Assembly: GCA_002840765.1 (NCBI GenBank)
Contig: PHCE01000020.1
Location: 1 to 64,000 of the forward strand
From: Betaproteobacteria bacterium HGW-Betaproteobacteria-7
Lineage (GTDB): Bacteria; Pseudomonadota; Gammaproteobacteria; Burkholderiales; Rhodocyclaceae
Length of the DNA: 64,000 bases
Direction of reading: 5' to 3'
Positions within the stretch are counted from its first letter, which is position 1, and each line of letters begins with the position of its first letter. The notes beneath the pieces are model-generated. The model saw only the letters and a list, made by a program, of their open reading frames with translations. It was not told where the DNA came from and did not search any database. This document shows positions 35,003 through 43,193 of the stretch, piece by piece. The translations under genes were made by a program, and so were the position numbers.

Positions 35003-35725
35003 ATGGCTAATACGAAACCAGCGAACGAAGACGTAGCAGATCAAGGTTCTGCCAAGACCGAAAGAAGTGGTCAGCAGGAATGCGGCGAGGACGGGAAAGG
35101 TCGCCAACCGGGGGTGAATATTGCCGTCAGCACGCTGCGCAGTCTCGGCCAGTTCCTTGACATGCAGGCAGCGACCAGCCGCATCATGTGGCGGGCTCAA
35201 GCCCGGGCGGCTTCGGCCTTCGGTGCGCCCGACTATTCCCGGCTCTTCCAAGTCAACGACGACCGGGGACAGCGCCTGTTTTCGGCAGCCACCGACAATC
35301 TGACCCAGATACTTCAGCAGGCGGACGGTCCGCTCACCGAAGTGCCGTCTCAGTTCAGCCGGATGCTCGAACAGCAGACCATCAACCTGACCGAGCGTTG
35401 GAAGTACGGCCTGGAAGAAATGCAGCAACAGGCTACGGAAAGCATGAAGGAGATCAAGGAATTGTCTCTCCAGCAGGCTGAGGAAATGGCCCGGACCACT
35501 GAATCGCTTACCGAAGCGACGCGGGCAACCCTGCGCGAAGGCGGCGAGCAGTTCCGTGCGACCGTTCGCCAGGGACGCGAAATAGCTGCCCAGCAGGCGG
35601 AAACGCTACGCCAGGAAACTGAGCGAGCCGCCGCCGAAGTCGAGGATGAGGTTCGCGAAAGCCGCCAAGGTGCCGAGCGCGGCCGCCCACGCGCCAACGG
35701 CGGGCAGAGCACCCGCGCCTCCTGA
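35003..35725 (+). CDS. Phasin-like amphipathic coiled-coil protein
   Basis: This 240-residue, almost wholly helical protein has a hydrophilic N-terminus, then a phasin-like region (about 40-150: LRSLGQFLDMQAATSRIMWR, FSRMLEQQTINLTERWKYG) and a long charged coiled coil to the end (rich in Gln, Glu, Arg). Phasins coat polyhydroxybutyrate granules. A neighbouring PHB-depolymerase-like gene and a shared operator support that assignment. A strong terminator follows. Confidence 0.68.
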   Translation: MANTKPANEDVADQGSAKTERSGQQECGEDGKGRQPGVNIAVSTLRSLGQFLDMQAATSRIMWRAQARAASAFGAPDYSRLFQVNDDRGQRLFSAATDNLTQILQQADGPLTEVPSQFSRMLEQQTINLTERWKYGLEEMQQQATESMKEIKELSLQQAEEMARTTESLTEATRATLREGGEQFRATVRQGREIAAQQAETLRQETERAAAEVEDEVRESRQGAERGRPRANGGQSTRAS

Positions 35726-35756
35726 GCCAGCTGGTCGACAAAGCTGACTGAAGCAA

Positions 35757-35796
35757 GGGCCGGCACGTCGTGTGAGCGAACGTGCCGGCCCTTTAT
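35757..35796 (+). terminator. Strong intrinsic terminator after the phasin-like gene
   Basis: GGGCCGGCACGT (35757-35768) pairs perfectly with ACGTGCCGGCCC (35780-35791), loop 11 bases, then TTTAT. It may also serve the convergent esterase gene. Confidence 0.8.
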
Positions 35797-35827
35797 GTTG
35801 CCGTCGACCCAGCGGACGCCACGTCCT

Positions 35828-37021
35828 TCAGGCGGTGCCGGCGCGTGGTTGCGAATAGAAGAAGCGGATCATCTCGGCCGAAGCGTCCGGTCCACCCTTG
35901 TCGGTGAACGATCCGTTCGGACTGCCGCCCGACCACGCGTGACCAGCCCCATGGAGCACCCATTGCTCGACGACAGGCTGATCGGCCGCATCAGCGTAGA
36001 CGGTATGGCTGTACTGACGGCCTGCTGCTGCCGCCCCCTGACGGGTACTGGCCTGCAGACGTGCTTCATCCGAGTGCCCACGAACGGCCTGATCGACGAT
36101 TTCGGCGCCGTTTCGCGCGTCCACCGTGTGATCGCGGTCACCATGAAAGACGATGGTCGGCACGCCACGCCCCGCCGCCGTGTGTTGGGCGCCAGAGCCA
36201 GAGCGCTTGGCCATGCCGGGCAGACCGGTGCCCCCCTTCATGGCAGCGAAAGCCGAGGGCATGTCGTGGGCGGCGCCATAAGGCAAGCCGGAATGGGCGC
36301 CGACTGCGGCGTAGATGTCCGGGTAGGTCTCACCGAGAATGACAGCCATGGCGGCCCCCGATGACAGACCGGCGACAAAGACACGGCGTGCATCGACGTG
36401 ATGGCTGGCCACCACCTCACGCGTGATGCCGGCGATCAGCGAGGGTTCGCCGCGGTCGCGATCCTGATCTTCAGCGCGAAACCAGTTCCAGCATTTCGAG
36501 CCGTTCGCATTGGCTGCCTGGGCGGGATAAACCACCAGAAAACCATGCTCTTCGGCCAGCGCATTCATCCGCGTGCCGGCGGCAAAGTCATCGGGCGATT
36601 GCGTGCAGCCATGCAACATCACGATCACCGGCACCGGTTCGCCCAACGGGCCGGCATAACTGGCCGGGACGTAGAGCTTGTAGGCGCGCGTGCCGGCCTG
36701 GTTGGTGAACGACCGGCTGACGAACTGGCCGGGACTGACCTGATCAGCCGGGGCGGCCGGCCTGGTCGGCGCCTCGTCGGGCGTGAAGATCTTTCGGGCA
36801 ATGCCATCGATGGTCACGCCGTGCTCGCGGGCGGCCGGCCCGGACTGGTTGAGGCCGGCGGCGGCCAGCGATTGCTGGATCGTCTCCATGACGTTCTTCA
36901 TCGGTCCCGTCTGGGTGTTCAGACCAGCTGAGGAGAGCGCCTGCTCGATCGTGTTATTGATCGAAGCGATATCGAACGAGCCGATCGGGAAGCTGCGCCG
37001 CAGCGCATCGGAAAAATTCAT
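35828..37021 (-). CDS. PHB depolymerase-family esterase
   Basis: This 397-residue alpha/beta hydrolase belongs to the LpqC/PHB-depolymerase family. Residues 1-90 are a variable N-terminal part without a signal peptide. The catalytic domain begins YKLYVPASYAG, has the oxyanion segment VIVMLHGCTQSPDDFAAGT, nucleophile GLSSGAAMA, the acid in FHGDRDHTVDARN and His in GAGHAWSGG. The absence of a signal peptide suggests intracellular action, possibly on stored polyester. It starts 24 bases before the RHH gene's promoter side, same strand as that gene. Confidence 0.86.
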   Translation of the reverse strand: MNFSDALRRSFPIGSFDIASINNTIEQALSSAGLNTQTGPMKNVMETIQQSLAAAGLNQSGPAAREHGVTIDGIARKIFTPDEAPTRPAAPADQVSPGQFVSRSFTNQAGTRAYKLYVPASYAGPLGEPVPVIVMLHGCTQSPDDFAAGTRMNALAEEHGFLVVYPAQAANANGSKCWNWFRAEDQDRDRGEPSLIAGITREVVASHHVDARRVFVAGLSSGAAMAVILGETYPDIYAAVGAHSGLPYGAAHDMPSAFAAMKGGTGLPGMAKRSGSGAQHTAAGRGVPTIVFHGDRDHTVDARNGAEIVDQAVRGHSDEARLQASTRQGAAAAGRQYSHTVYADAADQPVVEQWVLHGAGHAWSGGSPNGSFTDKGGPDASAEMIRFFYSQPRAGTA

Positions 37022-37045
37022 GTTTTTCTCCTTGAGAGATTGAGT

Positions 37046-37465
37046 TCAGTGAATGCGATCGGCCAGTGCCTTACGCACTGCCGCGCTCGCCTGGAAGGCG
37101 CCTAGAACAACAACGGATTCGATGGTGGCGCGCGCCAGTTCAGGTGACACGTCGTCGGCAATCCGCGCCAGGCCGAGGACCTGGATCTGCAGCCTTTCGC
37201 CGGCCGCCTGTGCCCGCTCGAGATCGGCCCGGCTGAAGTGCTGCAGCCCCAGCACCAGGGTCCGCCGAGCAATCGTTCGCTTGACCTCCTCGGCGTGTAC
37301 GGTCAGCTGATTGCGGATCGCCGTGCGGATCAGATCGGTGCGGTTCGAATAGAACCCCTCCTGCACCAGAAGATCGATCTGCCCCAGATCGACGACGCCC
37401 AGATTGATCGTCATTTTTTCCGTTTCGCCAACCCTGGGGCGAACTTCAATATCGCTTCTTGCCAT
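37046..37465 (-). CDS. Ribbon-helix-helix (CopG-like) transcription regulator
   Basis: This 139-residue protein has an RHH fold at about 17-55 (KMTINLGVVDLGQIDLLVQE, GFYSNRTDLIRTAIRNQL) followed by a helical C-terminal domain (LGLQHFSRADLERAQAAGER...) that probably oligomerises. It lies directly upstream of the PHB-depolymerase-like gene (24-base gap), so they form one operon. The dyad at 37483-37500 just in front of its start, repeated upstream of the phasin-like gene, suggests autoregulation and control of PHB functions. Start at 37465; ATG 37480 is also possible. Confidence 0.8.
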   Translation of the reverse strand: MARSDIEVRPRVGETEKMTINLGVVDLGQIDLLVQEGFYSNRTDLIRTAIRNQLTVHAEEVKRTIARRTLVLGLQHFSRADLERAQAAGERLQIQVLGLARIADDVSPELARATIESVVVLGAFQASAAVRKALADRIH

Positions 37466-37482
37466 CTCTTTACCATCCATAA

Positions 37483-37510
37483 ACCATCTGTGTGGATGGT
37501 ATACAAACAC
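37483..37510. promoter_or_regulatory. Candidate RHH operator at the RHH gene promoter
   Basis: ACCATC-TGTGTG-GATGGT is a perfect six-base inverted repeat, continued by ATACAAACAC. It sits 18-45 bases upstream of the regulator start codon and shares GATGGYATACRAACAC with the site before the phasin-like gene. Confidence 0.55.
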
Positions 37511-37719
37511 AGGAAACGGCAAAGTACAACTTGTTTTGGAATTTAGATGGCTGGAGCTTGCTTTGTGCCCCAGCAAACAGACAGAGGATCTGCGCCCGCC
37601 CAACCTCCATGCATGAAATCCATCCTCGGCAGCGTTCCACTGATCGTTTTTGTGCACAGCATCTGCGCCAAGCCCTGCGTGCTGTCCTGGCTTGCGGTCA
37701 TGCGCTCGGGGAGCAGCCG

Positions 37720-38232
37720 GTGAACTTCTTCGACTTCGACCTGACAAGCATCGCGTACTTCACGGTGTCGCCGTTGGAGTTGATGCTGCGCGGCACGTTG
37801 TTGTACTGGTTTCTTTTCATCGTCCTGCGCTTCGTTCTGCGGCGCGACGTGGGTTCGTTGGGTATCAGCGACTTTCTGTTCATCGTGATCATTGGCGATG
37901 CCGCGCAGAACGGCATGATCGGCAGCGCCACTTCGGCCACCGATGGCATGGTGCTGATCGCCACACTCGTTTTCTGGAGCTATCTGCTCGACTTCGTCAG
38001 CTTCCAGTTCCCGCTCTTCCAGCGCTTCACGTCGGCGCCGCGCCTGTGCCTGGTGCGCGATGGCAAGCTGCTGCGCAAAAACATGCGCCGGGAGTTCATC
38101 ACCGATGAAGAGTTGAACGCGAAGATCCGCCATGAGGGTGTCGAAGACGTCGCCACAGTCAAGCGCATGTACCTCGAAGCGGACGGCGAGATGAGCCTGA
38201 TCCGCAACGAAGGGACCAGGGCCGCAGCATGA
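37720..38232 (+). CDS. DUF421 (YetF-like) membrane protein
   Basis: This 170-residue protein has three N-terminal helices (LMLRGTLLYWFLFIVLRF, FLFIVIIGDAAQNGMIG, MVLIATLVFWSYLLDFV) and a cytoplasmic DUF421 domain (RLCLVRDGKLLRKNMRREFI, EGVEDVATVKRMYLEADGEM). The GTG at 37720 after CGGGGAG is the best start. It overlaps the ligD start (ATGA), so the two are cotranscribed. The function is unknown; the family is tied to spore or stress physiology in other bacteria. Confidence 0.82.
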   Translation: MNFFDFDLTSIAYFTVSPLELMLRGTLLYWFLFIVLRFVLRRDVGSLGISDFLFIVIIGDAAQNGMIGSATSATDGMVLIATLVFWSYLLDFVSFQFPLFQRFTSAPRLCLVRDGKLLRKNMRREFITDEELNAKIRHEGVEDVATVKRMYLEADGEMSLIRNEGTRAAA

Positions 38233-40772
38233 ACCGCCCGTCAAAGCCCGCGCTCGAGTCGCCCGATCCATTGGGCGCCTACCAGGCGAAACGCGACTTC
38301 GCGTTGACGCCGGAGCCGGCAGCGGGCGGCCAGTCCGTGGCCGATCAGTTGCGCTTCGTCGTGCAGAAGCATTGGGCCAGCAGCCTGCACTACGACTTCC
38401 GGCTGGAACTCGACGGCACGATGAAGAGCTGGGCAGTGCCCAAGGGCCCGAGTTTTGACCCGCGCGTCAAACGCATGGCCGTACAGGTCGAGGACCACCC
38501 GCTGGCCTATGCGGACTTCGAAGGAAGCATCCCCGCCAAGCAATACGGCGCTGGCAAGGTCATCGTCTGGGACGCCGGCACCTGGCTGCCTTTGGACGAC
38601 CCGCAGCAAGGGGTGCGCGACGGTAACCTGAAGTTCGAGCTGCATGGTCACAAGCTGCACGGCCGCTGGGTGCTGGTGCGCATGAAGGGCAAAGGCGAGA
38701 AGCAGGCGGCCTGGCTGCTGATCAAGGAGAAGGACGCCTACGCTCGAGCTGCCGCCACGTACAGCGTGGTGGACGAGCTGCCGGCGAGCGTGAAGTCCCT
38801 GGGCCCTTCGTCCCGTGGCGCCACCGCTGCTGGGGATGGCGATCCCTTGGCCGATCAGGACTTGCCAGCCGGAGCGGTGCCAGCGGCTTTGCCACCCACG
38901 CTGTCGCCCCAGCTCGCCACCTTGCTGGCAGGCCCGCTGCCGGACGGCGCCGAGTGGCTTTATGAAATCAAGTTCGATGGCTATCGCCTGCTGGTGCGTA
39001 ACGACGCTGCCGGCGCCCGCCTGCTGACGCGCAATGGCCATGACTGGACAGCGAAGCTGCAGCCGCTGCAAAGCGCCTTCGAAGGGCTCAAGCTGCCGCC
39101 GGGCTGGTACGACGGCGAAATCGTCGTGCCCGACGAAGCCGGCATCCCTGACTTTGGCGCCCTGCAGCAGGCGTTCGACACGCAGCGGACGAGCGAGGTG
39201 GTGCTGTACCTGTTCGATGTGCCCTACTACGCTGGACACGATCTGCGCAGCGCCCCCCTGCAAGCGCGGCGCTTGCTCCTGCAGCGGCTGCTCGCCGCTG
39301 TGAACTCCGAGCAAATCCGTTTCAGTGAGACGTTCGCTGGCACCCCGCACAGCGTCCTCGCCTCGGCCTGCAAGCTGGGCCTCGAGGGCGTCGTCGCCAA
39401 GCGTCGCAGCAGCACTTACCGCTCTTCCCGGTCAGCCGACTGGGTCAAGCTGAAGTGCAGCCAGCGGCAGGAATTCGTCATCGGCGGCTACACCGCCCCC
39501 CAAGGCGCACGTACCGGTTTCGGCGCGCTGTTGCTCGGTGTGAATGATGCGCAGGGCGCACTGCAGTACGTCGGCGATGTCGGCACGGGCTTCAGCGAAA
39601 AAGTCTTGCAAGAGCTCAAGGAGACGCTCGATGCGAGCGCGCGTAGCACGAGCCCTTTTGCCGTCGGCGCGAAGATGGTCGGCAGGCCGACCTGGGTCGC
39701 CCCGACCCTGGTCGCCGAGGTGAGCTTTGGCGAATGGACACGCGCCGGCCACATCCGGCATGCCGTTTTTCGCGGCCTGCGGACCGACAAGGAGGCCAGC
39801 ATGATCGTCCGTGAACAGGCGCTGCGTCTTCCTTCCGCCAAGGCGGCGAAGGTCAGCGCTGAGCGCCAGGCGCCTGCCTCAGCCGATCGTCTCCGGGTGA
39901 CCAACCCGGAACGGGTGATCGACACGCGCACCGGCACGACCAAGCTCGAACTGGTTCGCTACTACGGACTGGTCGGCGAGTTGATGATGAAACATCTGAA
40001 GGGCCGACCGGTGTCACTGGTGCGCGCCCCGGACGGCGTTGACGGTCAGCTGTTCTTCCAGAAGCACGCCGAGACCGAAAAGCTTCCCGGCATCCGCCAG
40101 CTCGCTGCCGAGCTCGACCCTGAGCATCCGCCGATGATAGCGGTGGCCAGCAAGCAAGGCTTGCTGTCCGCGGCGCAATGGAACGTCATCGAGTTGCACA
40201 CGCTGAACACCGGCACCACATCCTTCGCCCACCCGGACCGCATGGTGTTTGACCTAGATCCCGGCGAGGGGGTGGCCTGGCCCCAGGTGCAGGAGGCGGC
40301 GCAACTCGTGCATTCGTTCCTCGCCGAGCTGGGCCTGCCGTCCTTCCTGAAGACCAGCGGCGGCAAGGGGCTGCATGTCGTGGTGCCAGTCAAGCGCACG
40401 CACGACTGGGACACCGTCAAGGGCTTCTCGCAAGCCGTCGTGGCGCACATGGCCAAGACGATTCCCCAGCGCTTCGTCGCCCGCAGCGGTCCGAAGAACC
40501 GCGTCGGCAAGATTTTCATCGACTACCTGCGCAACGGGCTCGGAGCCACCACGGTGTGTGCCTGGTCGGCCCGGGCGCGACCCGGCCTGGGCATTTCCGT
40601 CCCGGTGAACTGGGAAGAACTGCCCGGGCTGCGCGGGGGCGACCACTGGTCCGTGAAGACGGTCCACCAACGCCTGGACACCGGCAATGAACCCTGGAGC
40701 GCTTACGCCAGGGCGGCACGCGGCCTCAACGCTGCGATGTCAGCCCTGGGCTACGCGCCGCCCGCAGCATGA
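38229..40772 (+). CDS. ligD: ATP-dependent DNA ligase LigD (NHEJ)
   Basis: This 847-residue three-domain enzyme repairs double-strand breaks with Ku. The order is phosphoesterase (about 35-185; His54, Asp56 and Arg58 in SSLHYDFRLELDG, His90), ligase (about 220-520; nucleotidyl Lys248 in YEIKFDGYRLL), then primase-polymerase (about 560-835; MVFDLDPGEG carries the metal Asp pair). This order is the Pseudomonas/betaproteobacterial form. The Ku gene lies 1.5 kb downstream rather than adjacent. Confidence 0.95.
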   Translation: MNRPSKPALESPDPLGAYQAKRDFALTPEPAAGGQSVADQLRFVVQKHWASSLHYDFRLELDGTMKSWAVPKGPSFDPRVKRMAVQVEDHPLAYADFEGSIPAKQYGAGKVIVWDAGTWLPLDDPQQGVRDGNLKFELHGHKLHGRWVLVRMKGKGEKQAAWLLIKEKDAYARAAATYSVVDELPASVKSLGPSSRGATAAGDGDPLADQDLPAGAVPAALPPTLSPQLATLLAGPLPDGAEWLYEIKFDGYRLLVRNDAAGARLLTRNGHDWTAKLQPLQSAFEGLKLPPGWYDGEIVVPDEAGIPDFGALQQAFDTQRTSEVVLYLFDVPYYAGHDLRSAPLQARRLLLQRLLAAVNSEQIRFSETFAGTPHSVLASACKLGLEGVVAKRRSSTYRSSRSADWVKLKCSQRQEFVIGGYTAPQGARTGFGALLLGVNDAQGALQYVGDVGTGFSEKVLQELKETLDASARSTSPFAVGAKMVGRPTWVAPTLVAEVSFGEWTRAGHIRHAVFRGLRTDKEASMIVREQALRLPSAKAAKVSAERQAPASADRLRVTNPERVIDTRTGTTKLELVRYYGLVGELMMKHLKGRPVSLVRAPDGVDGQLFFQKHAETEKLPGIRQLAAELDPEHPPMIAVASKQGLLSAAQWNVIELHTLNTGTTSFAHPDRMVFDLDPGEGVAWPQVQEAAQLVHSFLAELGLPSFLKTSGGKGLHVVVPVKRTHDWDTVKGFSQAVVAHMAKTIPQRFVARSGPKNRVGKIFIDYLRNGLGATTVCAWSARARPGLGISVPVNWEELPGLRGGDHWSVKTVHQRLDTGNEPWSAYARAARGLNAAMSALGYAPPAA

Positions 40773-40916
40773 ATCGCCCTTACGTCTTCCTCTTCATCCA
40801 CCCACTGTCGGCACTGTGCCGGGAAAGGAGGTCCCAACCAATCTTATTGCGTCGTTAGTCTGTCTGTTCCTCGGCTTTGCCGATCTGTTGTTAATAACCT
40901 CCCAAGGAGAAGCTCC

Positions 40917-41234
40917 ATGAACATTTCCCAACTGTTGATTGCCACCGCTTGTTCGCTGACCCTGATTGGCGCCTCCAGCATGGCCATCGCTCAAACCACT
41001 TCGCCCAACACGTCGAATTCCGGCGCGACAAACCAGAACCAGTACCAAGGTACGACCTCGGACCGCACGTCGAACACCATGCCCGGCAGCACCAACTCGA
41101 CGACGACGGGTAGCGACACCACCACCGGCACCACCGGCTCGAGAATGGGCCGGACCACCGATGACAACATGCGTAACAATTCGAACGATTCAACGATGCG
41201 TTCGGAACGCCTGGCACGTGCCGACCGCAACTAA
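40917..41234 (+). CDS. Secreted Ser/Thr/Asn-rich small protein
   Basis: This 105-residue protein has a clear signal peptide (NISQLLIATACSLTLIGASS-MAIA-QTT) and a low-complexity mature part rich in Thr, Ser, Asn and Gly (TTTGSDTTTGTTGSRMGRTT), ending with a charged helix. No domain is recognised. The start follows AAGGAGAAGCTCC, a strong site. A very stable terminator follows. Confidence 0.7.
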   Translation: MNISQLLIATACSLTLIGASSMAIAQTTSPNTSNSGATNQNQYQGTTSDRTSNTMPGSTNSTTTGSDTTTGTTGSRMGRTTDDNMRNNSNDSTMRSERLARADRN

Positions 41235-41243
41235 GGTCGACTA

Positions 41244-41287
41244 AAGGCGGCCGGCAGCGAATCAAGGGGCTCGCTGCCGGCCGCCTT
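41244..41287. terminator. Very stable bidirectional terminator
   Basis: AAGGCGGCCGGCAGCGA (41244-41260) and TCGCTGCCGGCCGCCTT (41271-41287) form a perfect 17-pair stem with a ten-base loop. It sits between convergent genes. T runs are short on both sides. Confidence 0.75.
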
Positions 41288-41309
41288 ACTGGCTAATACG
41301 CCAGGGCTG

Positions 41310-42062
41310 CTATTGGCCGGAGCTGTTGGCAGCGGACTTCGTTGACGAAGCCGGCGAGATACCGAATACCTCATCAACCGACTTGATCTCGGGCAGGACA
41401 TACACCATCGCTTTGCGCCGCGCGAATATCGGCTGGATGAAGTTCTCGTAGAACGCCACCGGCACATTGATGCAGCCATACGAGATGCGGTTGTCGTCGA
41501 TCGTCGGCGAGGCCAGGCGGGCGGCGCGCTTCTCGACCGGATTACCCGTGCGCACGCGATGCATCGAAACGGCCGCATCGTAGTCCACCCACACCACGTC
41601 TTCTCCCTGCGTATTTCGGCCAAGCTCGGCGACAAAACGCCCCGCCGGCGTGGTGCGTTCTGCCGGAAGGATCTGCGCCATCGGCCGGGTGCCAATGTCG
41701 GGAACCGAGACGTCGCCGGGCGCCAAACCCAGCAAGACTGCACTGTGCGCGCGCAGGCGCGCGTCGGGTTCGAACACGAGCACGCGCGCCCGCTTCTTGT
41801 CGACAATGATGAACGGCGCACCTGCATGGTCGCCGGTCACGGCGATCCACTCGGCCAACTGCTGCGCCTGGGGACTCACCACACTGTTGGCGCCAATCGC
41901 GGTGCCGCGCAAGGACAGCGCGGCTGGTGACGCGATGGCTATCTCGGTAGCGACGGCCGCTGGTGGTAGGACCAGCAGCAAAACCAACATTGCCATTGGC
42001 CACGGCAATGGCGCACGCCTAAGCAGAAAATGAAGAGGCCGGATCGGCAGCATGCTGTCCAT
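41310..42062 (-). CDS. L,D-transpeptidase (YkuD family)
   Basis: This 250-residue exported protein has an N-terminal hydrophobic signal or anchor (AMLVLLLVLPPAAVATEIA). The catalytic domain contains FIIVDKKRARVLVFEPDARL, PAGRFVAELG, the conserved His in SMHRVRTG and the active site ISYGCINVPVAFYENFI with the catalytic Cys. It would crosslink peptidoglycan or attach proteins in the periplasm. It is encoded opposite to Ku. Confidence 0.85.
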   Translation of the reverse strand: MDSMLPIRPLHFLLRRAPLPWPMAMLVLLLVLPPAAVATEIAIASPAALSLRGTAIGANSVVSPQAQQLAEWIAVTGDHAGAPFIIVDKKRARVLVFEPDARLRAHSAVLLGLAPGDVSVPDIGTRPMAQILPAERTTPAGRFVAELGRNTQGEDVVWVDYDAAVSMHRVRTGNPVEKRAARLASPTIDDNRISYGCINVPVAFYENFIQPIFARRKAMVYVLPEIKSVDEVFGISPASSTKSAANSSGQ

Positions 42063-42301
42063 GGTGAAAGTCCTTTGCGGCGTTGTCTGAGCGAGGAAGG
42101 CTCCCGGTAATGTTCAGGCCTGCCCCACCGTGCCGTCGGTGTGCTACCCGACACAAGCAAACGCCGGCTCGCTCCAGTGCGCTGGCGCACAGACCGGCGG
42201 CGCTGGCTGCGTAGGCTGCGAAAAAGGTGTCAGCAAGCGCGAAGGCTGCGTGGCAGCAGCTCGACATACCCACTCTCGGCCCGAACTCACAGGAGAACTG
42301 C

Positions 42302-43186
42302 ATGCCCCGCGTAATCTGGAAAGGCGCCATCACCTTTGGTCTGGTGCATGTGCCCGTGGCCTTGTACCCGGCCTCGCAGGATGTCGGCATCGACTTCGAC
42401 TGGCTCGACAAGCGATCGATGGACCCGGTGGGCTACAAGCGTGTGAACAAACGCACCGGCAAGGACATCCAGGGCGACGACATCGTCAAGGGCATCAAAC
42501 AGGACGATGGCGATTACGTGATCCTGAGCGAAGAGCAGATCAAGGCGGCGTATCCGAAGTCGACGCAAACCATCGAAATCGAGTCCTTCGTCAAGGCCAG
42601 CGAGATTCCGTTCACGCTCATGGAAACCCCTTACTACCTGGAGCCCGTGGGCAAGGGCGAGAAGGTCTATGCCCTGCTCCGGGAGTCGATGTTGGACGCC
42701 GACGTCATCGGCATCGCCCGGGTGGTGATGCGTACCAAGGAGCACTTGGCGGCGCTGATTCCATCCGGTGCTGCCTTGGTGCTCAACACCCTCCGCTGGG
42801 CCGGTGAGCTCCGCCCCTTGGCGGAGCTGAAACTGCCGGCTGAAGGCAAGGCCGCCGCTGGTCTGAAGCCGGGCGAACTGAAAATGGCCGCCCAGCTCAT
42901 CGGCGACATGACCAGCCCCTGGAAGTCGGACGACTACTCCGACAAGTTCAGCGATGCCATTCTGTCGCTGGTGAACAAGAAGGTCGAAGCCGGCGAGACC
43001 GCCACCGTGACATCGCTCGAAGATGCACCGGCGGAGGCGGGGGCAAGCAACGTCGTCGATCTCACCGAGTTGCTGGCGAAGAGTCTGGCCAAACGCAAGC
43101 CCGGGAGCAGCGCTGAGGCCGGTAGCAGCAAAGCGGCCAGCGCCAAGCGGACGGCGCCCAAAGCGCCGACCCGACGGCGGGGATGA
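42302..43186 (+). CDS. ku: Ku protein (NHEJ DNA-end binding)
   Basis: This 294-residue bacterial Ku homologue starts PRVIWKGAITFGLVHVPVAL, includes YKRVNKRTGKDIQGDDIVKG and the core barrel strands (IEIESFVKASEIPFTLMETP, YYLEP, GKGEKVYALLRE), and ends in a Lys/Ala/Arg-rich tail typical of DNA-binding extensions. It recruits LigD to broken ends. The start at 42302 follows AGGAGAACTGC. It is separated from ligD by two other genes. Confidence 0.94.
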   Translation: MPRVIWKGAITFGLVHVPVALYPASQDVGIDFDWLDKRSMDPVGYKRVNKRTGKDIQGDDIVKGIKQDDGDYVILSEEQIKAAYPKSTQTIEIESFVKASEIPFTLMETPYYLEPVGKGEKVYALLRESMLDADVIGIARVVMRTKEHLAALIPSGAALVLNTLRWAGELRPLAELKLPAEGKAAAGLKPGELKMAAQLIGDMTSPWKSDDYSDKFSDAILSLVNKKVEAGETATVTSLEDAPAEAGASNVVDLTELLAKSLAKRKPGSSAEAGSSKAASAKRTAPKAPTRRRG

Positions 43187-43193
43187 CGCCCGC

